Shown: positions 23,492-35,819, counted from the first letter of the stretch. The stretch: DNA of 64,000 nt from Posidonia oceanica (GCA_037176725.1 JAZBRS010000020.1:87428001-87492000); one strand, 5' to 3'. Numbers and translations are program-made. The notes: generated by a model from the letters alone, not told the origin.

Positions 23492-24735
23492 TGATAGCTC
23501 CCCTGATTAGTACATTATTCATACATGTTTTATGCCCATATTTATCTCTTTTGTTCATAAATAATATTACTCGAGGTATTTTGTGCAATCTGTGTAGGAA
23601 CTTTGGACCTGAAGAGAAAAGAGAAAAAGAAGGAAGAAAAATGATAAAAGACAAAAACAAATGCAAATCTAAGGATACAAGAAATGGAAATCTGTGCAAG
23701 ATATCAAATATACTTTTTCACATGTGTGAACATGAGGAGGAAGATAACATAGTAGAATCAACAAAATTGGAGCTAATTTAGGGCCAACTGGCACCTCCCA
23801 GGCGCCCAAGAGCACAATTGGCACCTCCCAAGTGCTAGGGGAAGACCAGGTTGACTCAGTCTTTGGCCATCACATAAATATCTTGGAAATATCTTGTAAT
23901 TGAAATTCAGTTTCCTAGGTTGTATCCGGATTTGTCTCCATGATTACTAAGCCCTTGTAAGCCTATAAAAGGGACCATTGTGTAAACCATAAGGGGGGAT
24001 CTTGTACATAAGGAGGCTATCATCTTCCACATTAGGCTTAGGTTTTCTTCTTCCATTGTTTTAGAGTTCTTCAAGCTTAGTTTCTATAATCAAGGTATTT
24101 TATTAATGCAATTTCATTTCTTTATCTTAATTATGTCTTGCTCTTCTCCATCCCTTTCTTTTATTTTGATGTTTTCCATAATCATGTGTGGCTAAGTTTT
24201 TAGATCTAGGACTTAGATGAAGTTTATGTATGTTCATATGTTGTGATTAAGTTTCTCTTTGTCTTCTTATGCTTAAATGCTATGATTATGTAGACTGGAT
24301 GTCTATGACATGGATTATTCATTATTCGATAAACTTTGATAGATTAATATTGATAATATCTTTTTAATCTATGTTTGGGGAAGAATAACTTGGGGGTTGT
24401 GTATATAATCGCAGATCTATCATATATCATTTGATTTAGTTTATTTTGTGTGATTTTATATTAGGACTTGATAATCTATGGTGCTTTGCATATTGGTTAT
24501 GCATGTTAGGATAAGAATCATTGAGTAAACTATTTAGATAATGAAGAGAGACAATAGTGGATTTAATCATGCATATTGGATTTTACATAAATGGATTCAA
24601 AGAATAGGTTTGTTTTACAATAATTGATAATTAATCTCTTTGTTTTAAAACTCTATTCTCTGTGGGATCGACTCGTATTTTGCATACGTACTACATAGTA
24701 CACTGTGCACTTGCGGTTAATTAAAATTCACATCA
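23492..24735 (+). repeat. 5' LTR of Athila-like element
   Basis: The LTR is 1244 bp. It contains the words CTGGCACCTCCCAGGCGCCC (about 23788) and TTGGCACCTCCCAAGTGC (about 23818), a TATA box at 23964, and the end phrase CTTGCGGTTAATT...CACATCA. The downstream edge is set by the primer site; the upstream edge by the TGATAG start. Confidence 0.7.
23964..23971 (+). promoter_or_regulatory. TATA box of Athila-like LTR
   Basis: TATAAAAG within GCCTATAAAAGGGACC is a canonical plant core promoter element. It is placed mid-LTR with the transcript start expected at about 23995. Confidence 0.7.
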
Positions 24736-24741
24736 AGTTTT

Positions 24742-24760
24742 TGGTGCCAATGCTGGGGAT
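24742..24760 (+). other. Primer binding site (tRNA-Asp type, degenerate)
   Basis: TGGTGCCAATGCTGGGGAT lies six bases after the LTR end. It matches the Athila-type site TGGCGCCGTTGCCGGGGA except at a few positions, several of which are C-to-T or G-to-A changes expected from decay. Confidence 0.75.
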
Positions 24761-25568
24761 AGTGTTTCTATAACATTGAGTTATTATCGGTTATTTCTTT
24801 CTTCCCGTTTTTATAAAATATAAAAAAAAAATTTGTTTCGTTATACTAATCTTATAGGGATATTTAGTTAGAGATTAGAAGAATTAGGAATTAATTTTCA
24901 GAAGTTTCAAAGAATCAGGGGCGCCACCCAGGCGCCAGACTGCAATTTCGGCACTTCCTGGGCACCCAAGTTTGATATTTTCTCTGATATTTTAATTTCA
25001 GTTATTCCTGAATGTTTCTAGAATCCTTATCTAGGGTTTATTTATTATCTCTGTTTCTGTTTTTTCTCGTTCACTAATTTAAAAAATCAAAAATCAAATA
25101 AAAAAGATTTCATGATAAGATCAGAAGCCTGTTTTTAGAGCATACATCATATATCTGATTATTTTATTGTTGGAGATTGCTGGAAAAAAGGTACATTTTT
25201 TTATCTTAATTTCTTGCATATTAAAGCACGTAGTTTGTAGGAGAGAACAACTTGTTTGTGCATCATTGATTAAATATCATATATCAAAGTACCTAAGGGC
25301 GTAACCCATAGCACAATATAAGGTGGGGATTTCATCACCCTTCCTTAGCCCAAAAACAACAATATCAAGCATAAAGCATTGACTTAAGCAAAAATTAAAA
25401 TCAAGTAGACATTGGCCTCTAGGATTCGAGCTCAATAGGACAAGAGAGCTTAATGGTGAATCAAATTTAAAATTCTTTTCCTACTTGGTGTCTAGAAAAG
25501 TGGTTCACAAGGTTACACCTTAAAAGACAAGTGGTTATTTAATTAGGTCCGTGCTCAAGCACGGGGAG

Positions 25569-26006
25569 TGTAGTAATCCCGGTGTCCAGATTGTCCATGC
25601 ACACTGCAAGAAGTTCGCGTGCACCGATCGGAATTAGGCTCACTATAAGCGGCTATGTCCGACGAGGAGGGCTCAACTTGAAAACACTTAAAACAGAGGA
25701 AAAAAGATAAGAAAAGAAGAAGATAAGACAATTCAGAGTCGCCACCGTATCTATTATCGGGAGACAAGGAAAATCGGGGGAAATGCGTGGGTTAACACGC
25801 AAAACCAAGCAAAGGATGCAATGCAAAGCAATGCAAAGGAAAACAAATGCAAATGAATGCAAATGAGATGACTCATGCCTAGGATAAGGGCAATATGGTC
25901 ATTGTGGGCCAAAAGACTGGGCAAGGACTCCTGTTACGTGCGGGGAAGGTGTTAGGCACCCCCGACACGCCCGAGAATCGGTCTTTCTAAGCTTACGCTC
26001 GCATAC
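25569..26006 (-). repeat. 3' LTR of large Ogre-like element, U5-side end (split)
   Basis: Begins (plus strand) TGTAGTAATCCC, the LTR terminus in reverse. It runs parallel to the first 430 bases of the nested element's LTR until CTTACGCTCGCATAC, where that element inserted. GAGTCGCCACC lies at 25736-25746. Confidence 0.9.
26002..26006. repeat. Target-site duplication CATAC, left copy
   Basis: Identical to 45935-45939 across the 19.9-kb element. The flanks CTCGCATAC and CATACGCAGG join to the phrase CTCGCATACGCAGGG seen uninterrupted at 26433 and 40168. Confidence 0.95.
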
Positions 26007-29000
26007 TGTAGTAATCCCAGTGTTCGGATCGTCCATGCACATTGCCAAAGCTCGTGTGCACCGATCAGAATCAGGTTCACTATAAGCGGCTAAGTCCGAG
26101 AAGGAAAACCTAACTCGAAAACATCTAAAAGAGGGAAAAAGAGGAAGAAAAGAAGAAGATAAGACAAAATCGGAGTCGCCACCAAGTCTATTAAATCGGG
26201 AGACAAGGAAAACCGGGGAAATGCGTGAATAATAACGCAAAACCAAGCAAAAGATGCAACGCAAGGCGATGTAGAAGAAATAAGATGCAAATGAATGCAA
26301 ATGATGTGACTCGTGCCTAGGATAAGGGCAATATGGTCATTGCGGGCCAAGAGAGAGGGCAAGGACTCCTGTTACGCGCGGGGAAGGTGTTAGGCACCCC
26401 CGACACGCCCGAGAATCGGTCTTTCTAGGCTTACGCTCGCATACGCAGGGAAGTGCAGATTTTAGATGCCTAAGTGCCAATGAATGCTTATCTAGATGCT
26501 CAAAGGTGTGCTCTAAGTGAGGGAATGCAGTGCAAGAAAGTAAACGTGCAGTCTACGCGCTCAGCAACGCTGTCTGTGTTCCGAACCGGGCGAAACCTAG
26601 CTCGTGAGAACTCCAGGCAGCAGGCATCACTGCCCTATATGCAAATGCGGGTGATAAAACAAAACAGCGGGGAAAACAGGCAATGCAAGCGACATGCAGA
26701 GAAAATGGCGTAAAACACGCAAAACGAGGCAAGAACGCAAAACGATGCAAGGAGCAAGGCTGACACGCGAAATGATGCGAGAAACAGAACAAGAACGCGA
26801 AACAGTGCGGGAAAACAAAAAGGGGCGCAAAACAGAGCAAGAAAACAAAGCGGCATGCAAAACGGGGTGAGAAAACGAGAGGGCACGCAAAACGGTGCAG
26901 GAAAGCGAAGCTGCATGCAAAACAGAGCAAGAAAACCAAAGGGCACGCAAAACGGTGCAAGACAAAGAAGCAACATGCAAAACGGAGCGAGAAAACGAAG
27001 CTGCACGCAAAACGGAGCGAGAAAACCAAAGGGCACGCAAAACGGAGCGAGGAAACGAAGCTGCACGCAAAACGGAGTGAGAAAACCAAAGGACACGCAA
27101 AACGGAGCGAGAAAATAGGAGGACACGCAAAACGGTGCAAGACAAAGAAGCAGCACGCAAAACGGTGCGAGAAAACGGAACTACGCGCAAAACGGAGCAA
27201 GAAAACCAAAGGACACGCAAAACGGAGCGAGAAAACGGGAGGGTACGCAAAATGGTGCCAAAAACTGCGAGAAAACAAAGCTGCGCGCAAAACGGAGCAA
27301 GAAAACCAAAGGACATGCAAAACGGAGCGAGAAAAAGGGAGGGCACGCAAAACGGTGCAAGACAAAGAAGCGGCACGCAAAACGGTGCGAGAAAACAGAA
27401 CTACGAGCAAAATGGAGCAAGAAAACCAAAGGACACGCAAAACGGAGCAAGAAAACTAAAGGGCACGCAAAACGGTGCCAAAAACTGCGAGATAAAAACC
27501 TCGAAAAAAAGCCGTGCAAATGCAAATGCAAGGAAAAGATTAGGAGCAGTAAAAGGGAGGTAGAACAACGCATGTGTGAGAACAGGCGCTGTTCGGGGCC
27601 ACACAGAGTAGGTGTGAAGACCTACAAAGGGGAGAGTGAGCAAACGGGGGGATTACTACCTCTCTTGCGACCATTTCCCACTAAACCGTTCCACGGTGTG
27701 TCTTGCACGTTGCCCAAAGCTCGCGATGCGATCGGATCGTGGAAAAGGGGGAAGAAAGTCATATTAAGTGGTGAATCTAGGGAAAACTCAACACAAAACG
27801 TCCAAGAGTACGCGAAACAGGGATCTGAGTTGGTAGACAAGAAGAGGAGGCCCTATTCTACATGCTTAAAGAGACAGCAATCGAAAACGAGGAAAACTAT
27901 GCAAATGGCATGCAAATGAATGCAATGCAGGGGTTCAGGAGGACATACCTGAAAATCCAGGAGCCTGATCTGAGATCTGCTTGGTCCATGGTGAAGAGCG
28001 CTTCGCTGCGGTCGCCTGGGCAGCTTACTTGAGAAGATCCAACGGCCGGATCGGAAGATATCGCAGCTTCATGGCAGGAGGGCCAGAACAGGGGAGAAGA
28101 ACAGATCTAAGTGTTCAGGAGGTCCTAGGGATGTGCAAAAGGTCCTCCCAGGTGAAAGGGAGCTGATGGGATTCAAGTGTGTGCAAAGGGATGCTTAATG
28201 CGAAGCTAAATGAATGCAGGATGCATGCAAGATGCAAGAAAAGACAAGAGGGGAATTTTTAGAAAAAACGGAGGTTCAAATGCCATTTTTGAAAAGAGAA
28301 GGGGGCCAAATGCAATTTTTCAAAAGGGATGGGGCCCACAGGAGAGAGTTTTGAAAACAGGAGAGGGCAGAGGGTTATTTTGCAAAAGACTGGGTTGAGA
28401 AAGCTATTTTGAAAAGAGGGTATGCATCAGAAGAAGTTTTGAAAACAAAAGGAGGTCAGAATGCAATTTTGGAGAAAACTGGGGTCTAAAGTGCAAATTT
28501 TCCAGGAAACAGGGTTCTGGGGAGTCCGGGAATGCAAGTGGAGGGTCTACATGCAATTTTGTAAGCATAGGAGCTAAGATGCAACTTTAGGGGCAAAACA
28601 GTCTTTTTACATGGTTTTTAAAGGATGCAAGGACCTATGTGTGATTTTTGAATCATGCAGGGGTCAAATATGCAATTTTGTATGGTAAACATGCTCTGAA
28701 ATCAGAAGACAGGACTGATGTGCAATTTTAAAAAAAAAACACGGGCCAAAATGCAATGTAATAAGTAAAAAATGCATGCAGGAGGCTACTGTCCATTTAA
28801 AATGGACCTAAATGCAAAAAAGCAAAAACAGAGGGGCAAATATGCAATGCAGTATGCAAAAATCAAAAATAAAGCCTAAGTTACCACAGTGCATGGACCT
28901 AAGTGCAAAATCAGTAAAGCATGGGGACACAGGATGCAATATGATATGGCAAAATGCATGCAATTAAATGATCTGATTTAAAATAGGACCTAAATGCAAA

Positions 29001-32000
29001 AATTAGAAACAGAGGGACTAAAACATAAAAAATTACAACTACACAGTACAGTAACAGGACCAAAATGTAAATACTGAAAAACAGGAATAAAATGAGCAAT
29101 TTAGCATGATATTAAATCAGAAACTAAGCAACTTAAATAAGCTAAGGACCAGAACGCAAAAATATAAAAACTTAAGGCAGTAATGTAATACTTGCATCAA
29201 AACTATATGACTAATAAAATAACGCTACAGTGACTGCCGGCGGTGGAGAGGTACTGTAGCAGGGACCATCAGAGGTCAGCACCGCCGGCCCAGGGCGCTC
29301 GCGGACGCACAGGAAGGCGGAGGGGACTGCCGGCGACCGTGCGGAGCTCTGGAGAGTGTCGGAGCGACGTTCCAGTGGCTGGAGCGCCCGGGAGGCAAGT
29401 GGCCGGCGCCGGAGACGAAGGACTGACCGGCGAGATGCAGTCGGAGCAGGAGGGCCGGAGAGCTGGTTCTGGTCGGCGGAAAAGCTTCAGAGGAGGGAGA
29501 GGGAGCCAAGGATGCATGGAGTTACCTGTTTGGGCGGCTGAGGTGTCCTCCCGACCTAGGTGGATTCTGCAGTTGCCGGAGGTGACCGTCCGGAGCGTGC
29601 GGGCGTCGTCCGCGGCTCGCGGGCGTTGGGATCGGCTCCACGCGACCCTCCGGAGCTTTCTGAATGCCTGGAACGGAGGTTTGTCGATCGGAGGAACAAG
29701 CGGCTGAAATGGGTGTAGGAGACGTCGCCTGAGGTAGGGGGACGATGTGTCGCTCTCCGAATCGAGCGGCGGCCTCCTGGGGCTTGCTGGAGGTCGGGCG
29801 AAGGTTGTGGGAGGCCTGGATTAGCCTGAGGGACGCTGCGTTGAGAGGTTGCTGGTGGGTCAGATTTTGGGCAGAAAACGGCATAGGTGTTTGTTGTGGA
29901 CTGTCGGAGATGTGGTGAGCTGTTCGGCTAATGGATGGGTGGACTGAGAAGATGGGGTTCAGGTGAGTATCTCAGAGGAATTTGGTAGGGTGCGGTGAGC
30001 TCTGGAGGAGGGAAATGTGGAGTGGGTTCCGGTTGGATTTCTTTTTGGGTGTCTCGGGGAAATGTGGGGTGGTTTTGCTGTGGAATCGAAGGTTGCGTTC
30101 CTGGGAGTTCGGGCGAGAATGGGGGATGAATTCCAATGGATTCTGGGGGGGTTTCGGCCTTTGATTCGCAGTGGAGTCAAGAGGGGGAGCTACTGGTTTT
30201 TTGGGTGGATTCCAGAGGGAATTCGGCTCTCTCTCTCGCTGGGGATCGCACAGGGGTCTTCGTCTAGTCTCCGGGATGAATTCTGGATCGTTTCCTTCTC
30301 TTCTCCTCCTCCCGTTATGGCTCTATGGACAGCTCCTTTCTTGGTTGCAGGACTGCGGAACTGCGGCCATTGATTGCCGAGGAAACGGTGGCAGGAGCAC
30401 GGACGCGAAGCGGCGCACGCCGGTCCGGTCCTGGCAGAGAGCGTGCGAGCGCAGGCCTGGCCATGGCAGGGGCTGGAAATGGCAGGCGGCGCGCAGAGGC
30501 TGCAGGCACTGTACCGGCCGGTACTGTGCGGAAGGAGGGAAGGAGGAAGACGCACTGTGGATGCGGGCCGGGCCTGGAGTTTTGAAAGAAGAAAGGAAAA
30601 CGGGCTGATGGGCCCAGTATGGAAGAAAGAAAGAAAGAGAGGGAAAAGAAAGGAAATAAAATTAAAAAAAAATAAATTAAAAATAAATAAATATACTAGA
30701 AAGGTTGTGTTGTGGGTTAGGGTTTTAATTAGATTTTTTAATGACTGTTTTGTGGTTAATTAATGTGTTTTGGGCTTGATTAGGGTTTTAGGGCTTTCTT
30801 TTGTTTTTAATTTGTTTTCCACTTGATTAAGTGTTTGTTAAATCTTTTAAATTGTTTTTAAAATTGTGTTTTCTTGTTAAGTATTTTAGGATGTTAATTA
30901 GGATTTTTAGGATTTATTTTTATATTTATTAGAGTGGGTTTTGGCTTTTAGTTTTAATCTTTTAAGGTTTTCTTTTCTTAAGTCTTTTGAATTATGTTTT
31001 GATTTTTATTTGTGGATTTTCTCGATGTTTTTTAATTGGGCTTCTCTGGTTTGGTGGAGCATTTTTAAATCTTTTGGAGTGTTTTTCATTTTCTTTTTAA
31101 TCAAGTTCTTAGGTTTTTTTTTTTTTTTTTTAGGTTTGTTAAGTTAGGCTTTTTCTTTCATTAATTATTTATCCTAATGTTTTTGATTGTTTTACTTCGT
31201 TTTAGGGTTCGTTTTTTTTTAATTCTTTTGATAGAGTTTTCACTTTAGGTTGCTTTTGATTTTATTTCAGTTTTTTCTTTGATTTTACAGTATTTTCTTT
31301 TAGTTTGTTTTGCATCTTTTAGTTTGCATGCTTGATTTTCTTTTTAGCTTGGTTTAATTGGGTTTAAGTTTTTAATTGTTTGTTTTATGTTTTTAAATTA
31401 TTTTTCTTAGAGTTCTGGTTTGTTTCTCTTATGTTTTAGAGTTTTAGAGATTTTTAGGCTTTTTTATGGATTTTAGCAAAAGGAAGAAAAGGAAAAGAGA
31501 AGAAGGGAGGAAATGGAAAAAGGAGGGAAATAGAGGGAAAAGAGATAGGTTTGAGGGAAATGATTTTTAAAATTCAGGGAAAATGCTAAAAATAAAATAA
31601 AAATAGGAATAAGATAGATAAGGGATAGAAGTACAAAGGGGGCCCACAGCCAAGCCAGAAAAAGGGCAAGAAGGGGATGAAAAGAGAGACGATAATCAGG
31701 AGAGAGAGAGGAGAGAGAAAACGATAATCCCGGAGAGAGAAAACGATAATTTGGCCGAAAAGAGGGCTCAGAGGTCTCGGAAAGGGATGAAACTTGGCGG
31801 GTGTAGGGTCTAGGGTTTGAGGAGCTGGCTCTGAAGTTTTGGTTTGATTCTGAGAAGGTTTTAGAGGGGTTTCAAGGTGTAGAAAAAGGTAGTTTTGCCT
31901 AAGTTTCCTAGGGTTTTTGGGAGGGGTTCTGATTTGAAATTTTGCATGGTTTTTGGTGGGTTTGCTAAGTCATCAGGGGTGAGTTTTTCTGTGGATTTTG

Positions 32001-32245
32001 GTCAGTTTTCAGGTCCGGGAAAGGGGAGTAATCCTTGGTCGAGTTTGGGCTTGTTTTGAGGGGAAAGAAGGAGAGAAAGGTGTGGGTTTGGGTCTGGATT
32101 TTGGATGGTTTTAGGTTGAAGTTTTGGATGGTTTTAGGCTAAAGTTTTGGATGGTTTTAGGCTAAAGTTTTGGATGTGGTTTTAGGTTTTTTCCTAGCCG
32201 CCCGATAGATCCGTTGATTCAGCCTGTCAAAATGGGGTGTCAACA
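26007..32245 (-). repeat. 3' LTR of gag-only element, 6239 bp
   Basis: On the minus strand it begins TGTTGACACCCC at 32245 and ends ...GGGATTACTACA at 26007. From the minus-strand start it has an AT-rich part with T-runs (to about 30700), two GC-rich blocks (about 30560-30330 and 29720-29230), a Gag-less GCAAAATTGCAT-rich part and a 30-bp tandem array (27500-26700). Then come the conserved GGTGCCTAACACC block and U5. Open frames inside, including a 154-codon one at 29243, have no known domain and occur in both LTR copies. Confidence 0.95.
26700..27500. repeat. 30-bp tandem array in 3' LTR
   Basis: Units of exactly 30 bases built on CGCAAAACGGAGCGAGAAAA with variable ends run for about 27 copies. 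Because 30 is a multiple of three and the unit lacks stops, long frames with a 10-residue period open on both strands. These are not genes. The matching array in the other LTR (40430-41200) differs in copy order and number. Confidence 0.95.
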
Positions 32246-32258
32246 GATGCCCCTCCCT
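32246..32258 (-). other. Polypurine tract of gag-only element
   Basis: The minus strand reads AGGGAGGGGCATC directly before the 3' LTR start TGTTGACACC. Confidence 0.9.
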
Positions 32259-32803
32259 GAGCGAGGTCACGGGGACCGAGGCTGCTGCTCAGGGTTGACA
32301 AGACACCCCATTTGACCAGAGAGCCAAATGTTGTTGTAGACGTGAGTCACTTATTCGGTGGATGCACCGAAATTCATGACTCGTCGCCGAATGCGGATGA
32401 ATGTAGATGTAATGCTTACGCTAATGCAAATGTGATGCCTACGCTAACGCCCATTCCGCTATACTCCTCTGGGGGAAAAGCGGGTGATGCATGCATGCGG
32501 AAAAGGCGGAGAATGCAATGCAGGATCGCCGGACAATACTTCGAGAGAGCCGGACGAGGGGGTGCACTGAGCGGTGTGTGGCTCTAGCGCGGGGGTGCCG
32601 TTTGCCAAGCTTCTGCTGTAGGCATAGGCGATGCGAGTGCTGAAAGTAAAAGGGCTGAATGTAAAGATGCTGTGGGTGTGCATGCGATGGTGGGCACGCA
32701 ATGCCCGGGAAAGCGGAATGCGGAGGTTAGTGTAGGGACCACAGAGGAGTAGCAGCGCAATAAGGGTGCAATGTTATGCAGTGTTATGCAGTCGAATGCA
32801 AGG
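32259..32803. other. 3'UTR of gag-only element, proximal part
   Basis: No gene. The first 120 bases are conserved with the other Ogre-like 3' ends in this window (compare 1-299 reversed, and 51279-51420). The rest is ATGC-rich with several GCATGC words. Confidence 0.6.
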
Positions 32804-33240
32804 TATAAACAGTGGAGCGCCGAGCATACGGAACCGGGAAAACATTCCCGAGGCCGCATACTACTGCGAGTATCATCCAAAGCCGGCAAGCTGCGAAAGT
32901 CTTGCGAGTGCCGAGGATGATACCTTAGGCAATACACGAGCCAGGGGTTCGAATCCTAAGCACGCCATGTCCGTGCAATGATGGAATGCAGTACTAGGAC
33001 TGACTCTACAGAGGACACAAGGAAGCTATATGATGTCATGCAATGAAATGCTAATGTTATGCAGTGTATAAACAGCAGAGCGTCGGGCATGCGAAGCTGA
33101 AAAAAACGATCCCAAGGCCGCGCACTACTGCGAGTATCATCCAAAGCCGGCAAGCTGCGAAAGTCTTGTGGGTGCTGAGGATGATACCTTAGGCAATACA
33201 CGAGTCAGGGGTTCGAATCCTAAGCACGCCATGCCCGTGC
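32804..33240. repeat. 263-bp tandem duplication with tRNA B-box-like motif
   Basis: Two copies begin at about 32804 and 33067. Each holds perfect 9-bp inverted arms GTATCATCC/GGATGATAC (about 36 bases apart). A second inverted pair, CTTAGG/CCTAAG, encloses GGTTCGAATCC, the consensus of a pol III internal B box. I see no matching A box or tRNA cloverleaf. The two copies differ by scattered changes outside the arms. Confidence 0.75.
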
Positions 33241-33297
33241 GTTGATGCGGTGCTGATGTCATGCCACACAATGCTATTAAACTATGACGAAAGGGGT

Positions 33298-33420
33298 GAT
33301 AAGTTAACGGACTTATCGCCGGATAATTAGCGGGTATCCGCCCTCTGAAGAGTTGACGGACTCACCACCGGATATTTTGGGACTATCAGCCCGAACGAGG
33401 AGTTAACGGACTCACCACCG
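33298..33420. repeat. Hairpin modules with covarying stems (set 1)
   Basis: Contains GATAAGTTAACGGACTTATC (33298-33317), GAGTTGACGGACTC (33350-33363) and GAGTTAACGGACTC (33400-33413). Each is an inverted repeat around a T(A/G)ACGG core and is followed by a CCGGATA word. The last is followed by a second hairpin, GGGCTATCAGCCC. Confidence 0.75.
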
Positions 33421-33630
33421 GATATTTTAGGGCTATCAGCCCGAATGAGGGTGGAAAAGGGGCGGGATACCGAACCAGAAGGTGCGGCAGAGGTCCAGAG
33501 ACGCGCCCATGACAGTTGGGGATGTCAGCCCAAATGCAGATGGAAGTGGGATACCGAGGGGCAGTAAACAAAATGCCCCTGGTATCAGGATGATGGCAGG
33601 GGACAGCCGAAGTGCTTCTGGCATCGAAAT

Positions 33631-34212
33631 GCGAGGATGGATAGGTGAATGGATGATAGGTTGACGAACCTATCGCCGGATAGTTAGGGGTGCCAGCCCA
33701 AATGAGTGATAGGCTGGGGATGTCTGGTAGCAGGATTCGACGGCGTGGGGAATGCAATGAAACAGAGAATGCAAGGTGATAGGTTGACGGACCCATCGCC
33801 GAGCAGTTTAGGGCTGCCAACCCAATCAGGTGAGGGGGACGATACCAAAGGGCAGCCAAAAAGATGCCCCTGGTATCAGGATGATACCAAGGGACAGCCG
33901 AACCGCTTCTGGCACCGAAATGCGAGGATGGATAGGTGAATGGATGATAGGTTGACGAACCTATCGCCGGGTAGTTAGGGGTGCCAGCCCAAATGAGTGA
34001 TAGGCTAGGGATGTCTGGTAGCAGGATTCGACGGCGTGGGGAATGCAATGAAACAGAGAATGCAAGGTGATAGGTTGACGGACCCATCGCCGAGCAGTTT
34101 AGGGCTGCCAACCCGATCAGGTGAGGGGGACGATACCAAAGGGCAGCCAAAAAGATGCCCCTGGTATCAGGATGATACCAGGGGACAACCGAACCGCCCC
34201 TGGCACCAGAAT
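33631..34212. repeat. 291-bp tandem duplication carrying hairpin modules
   Basis: Copies begin GCGAGGATGG at 33631 and 33922. Each has GATAGGTTGACGAACCTATC (33655-33674 and about 33946-33965) and a second module GATAGGTTGACGGACCCATC (about 33778 and 34069), each followed by CGCCG and a GGGGTGCCAGCCC-type stem. The minus-strand 358-codon open frame over 33386-34462 is produced by these repeats and shows no domain. Confidence 0.85.
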
Positions 34213-35819
34213 GCAAGGGTGGATGAACGAGCGGAAGGATGATAGGTTGACGAACCCATCGCCGAGCAGTTAGGGGTGCTAGCCTGGATGCAAAGAATGA
34301 GGGATGCAGCCGGATACATAGAAAACCAGGAAACCCCCCGTGGTGGGTGTGCAATGGTCTCAGCGCGGGCATGCTTCGTAGCGTCACGAGGTGACAAACG
34401 AGGGACATGCCGTTCATCCAGGACCTACCCAACGCAGTGGGTGGCAAAACTTTGAAAAACACAGAGCCTCTGAGCGAGGTCGGGCAAAGAGTGCTTATCC
34501 TTGGCTCCGATTTTCGAAAACAGGGTGGAGAGAAGGTAAGTTATTACAGCATGCATTTTTGGTGGCTTTGGACTCAAAAGCAACTGCGCTAAAAGGGTGC
34601 TTCTGCACTTCCGGACTCAAGAAACTCGATCCTCGAGCAATGCCATGCCGAGTTGTGGTCGGTGGCTCTCTTTCTCACTCTTGGCTCAGGATGAGGCTTT
34701 GGCTTCGCAGAGAATAGCCTTTGGCTGCAGGTAGGTAGCAAAAGCATTGGATGCAGCTTCACAACCCCCGTCTTAATTCCTCGGAGGCCGACTACCCCTT
34801 TTGACGCTCACAGGATGATGTTTCTTTTCCCCTCATGAGTGATTGGATCTGCATCTAGCCTTCTTGGAAATAAGTGTTGTCTGCACAGGGGTTGGAGCAT
34901 GCTGCTGTGCTCGGAGGGTGGGGCCAGGTCCTCCAGATATGATGTCTTGTGCAGTTGCCAGTGTGGTGCTTGATGTTGATAACTGAGATGGCTTTGACGC
35001 TCGTCCGAATCACTCCTCTCATGAGCGCCTTCTTTCTTCAACTTCTTTCTTCATTTTTCTTTTGTGCTCAGCATGCATATCAAGTTATCATATTCTTTTG
35101 CTCACATGATCTCTATTCTTTTGGATATGCATGACTTCGCCCTCTTGGGGTAGCGGTCCCTGATGAGGCATTAAGAGTTCAGCTGATCCGCGTACACCCT
35201 CAGCCTCTGCAATGTGTGCTTGCAGCCTCTGGCTATGCTCCGCTCTGCTTCGGTCCTCTCCATGTTCGGTGGACTCTCTCGATAAGGTGGATCTCACTTG
35301 TAGTGTTCTGAAACTTAGCGAGATGCTCTATTCTGCTCTCAGTCTCACTTTGTGGCCACATGCAAGAGATGGCGCTGTTCAGGTGAGTTCTGCCTGAGAT
35401 CGTCACTGCTTGACATCCTCTAGGCGCTGCTTGCTTGTCCATAGCCAGGTTTCTGATTATACAAATGTTTATGGGTTTTGTATTTTTTAGAAGGGAAGGG
35501 ACAAGCATGTTTTTAGGTTTTTGCATCGGTTTTGTATTTTTTATGGTTTTTTAGGTTTAAGAAAACATAAAAGGGAAAACCACAGCAATGCGAGAAAATA
35601 TTTTTACTTGATTTTTTTGGCATTTTTGTGCTTTGTAAGATGCAAGAAATGGCATGTATGTGTAGAAGGTGATATGGATGATGACAGATATGTGCAAGAT
35701 GAACGTGTAGGGTGATAAATATGTGCAGGATGGCGTGAATGTGCAAAGGAATGTGCAGAGTGATAAATGAGATGATATGTGCAGAGAGAGGCAGATGTGT
35801 GCAGCACAATATGCAGAGT
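34213..35819. other. 3' region of gag-only element, no gene seen
   Basis: In the position where pol would be expected there is no RT, RNase H or integrase motif in any frame. A third GATAGGTTGACGAACCCATC module lies at about 34241-34260. The rest contains unremarkable short frames and T- or A-rich patches. Confidence 0.6.

Larger units (their letters stand above)
23492..25568 (+). mobile_element. Athila-like Ty3/gypsy element, 5' LTR and start of internal region
   Basis: It begins TGATAGCTCC at 23492, has an LTR to 24735, a tRNA-Asp-type primer site and about 800 bases of AT-rich non-coding internal sequence. It is then interrupted at 25569 by the minus-strand Ogre-like LTR. No coding part is in the window. 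Family assignment rests on the LTR ends (TGATAG...CACATCA), the GATCGACTCG phrase before the end and the primer site. Confidence 0.7.

Noticed and set aside
26553..27440. Long open frames on both strands (295 and 249 codons minus, 142 plus) and their equivalents at 40286-41724
   Set aside because: They have a strict 10-residue period produced by the 30-bp tandem array and no domain; open on both strands at once.
26700..27500. Possible CRISPR array (regular 30-bp repeats)
   Set aside because: Units abut without unique spacers, vary internally, and lie in a plant LTR.
29243..29707. 154-codon plus-strand frame repeated at 42934
   Set aside because: Lies in a GC-rich LTR block, opposite to element transcription, with overlapping open frames on the other strand and no known domain; conserved only because the LTRs are copies.
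32925..32975. tRNA gene suggested by GGTTCGAATCC
   Set aside because: No acceptor stem, anticodon arm or A box could be fitted; only a B-box-like word remains.
33386..34462. 358-codon minus-strand frame
   Set aside because: Made of two copies of the 291-bp duplication; no recognisable domain and low-complexity residues.
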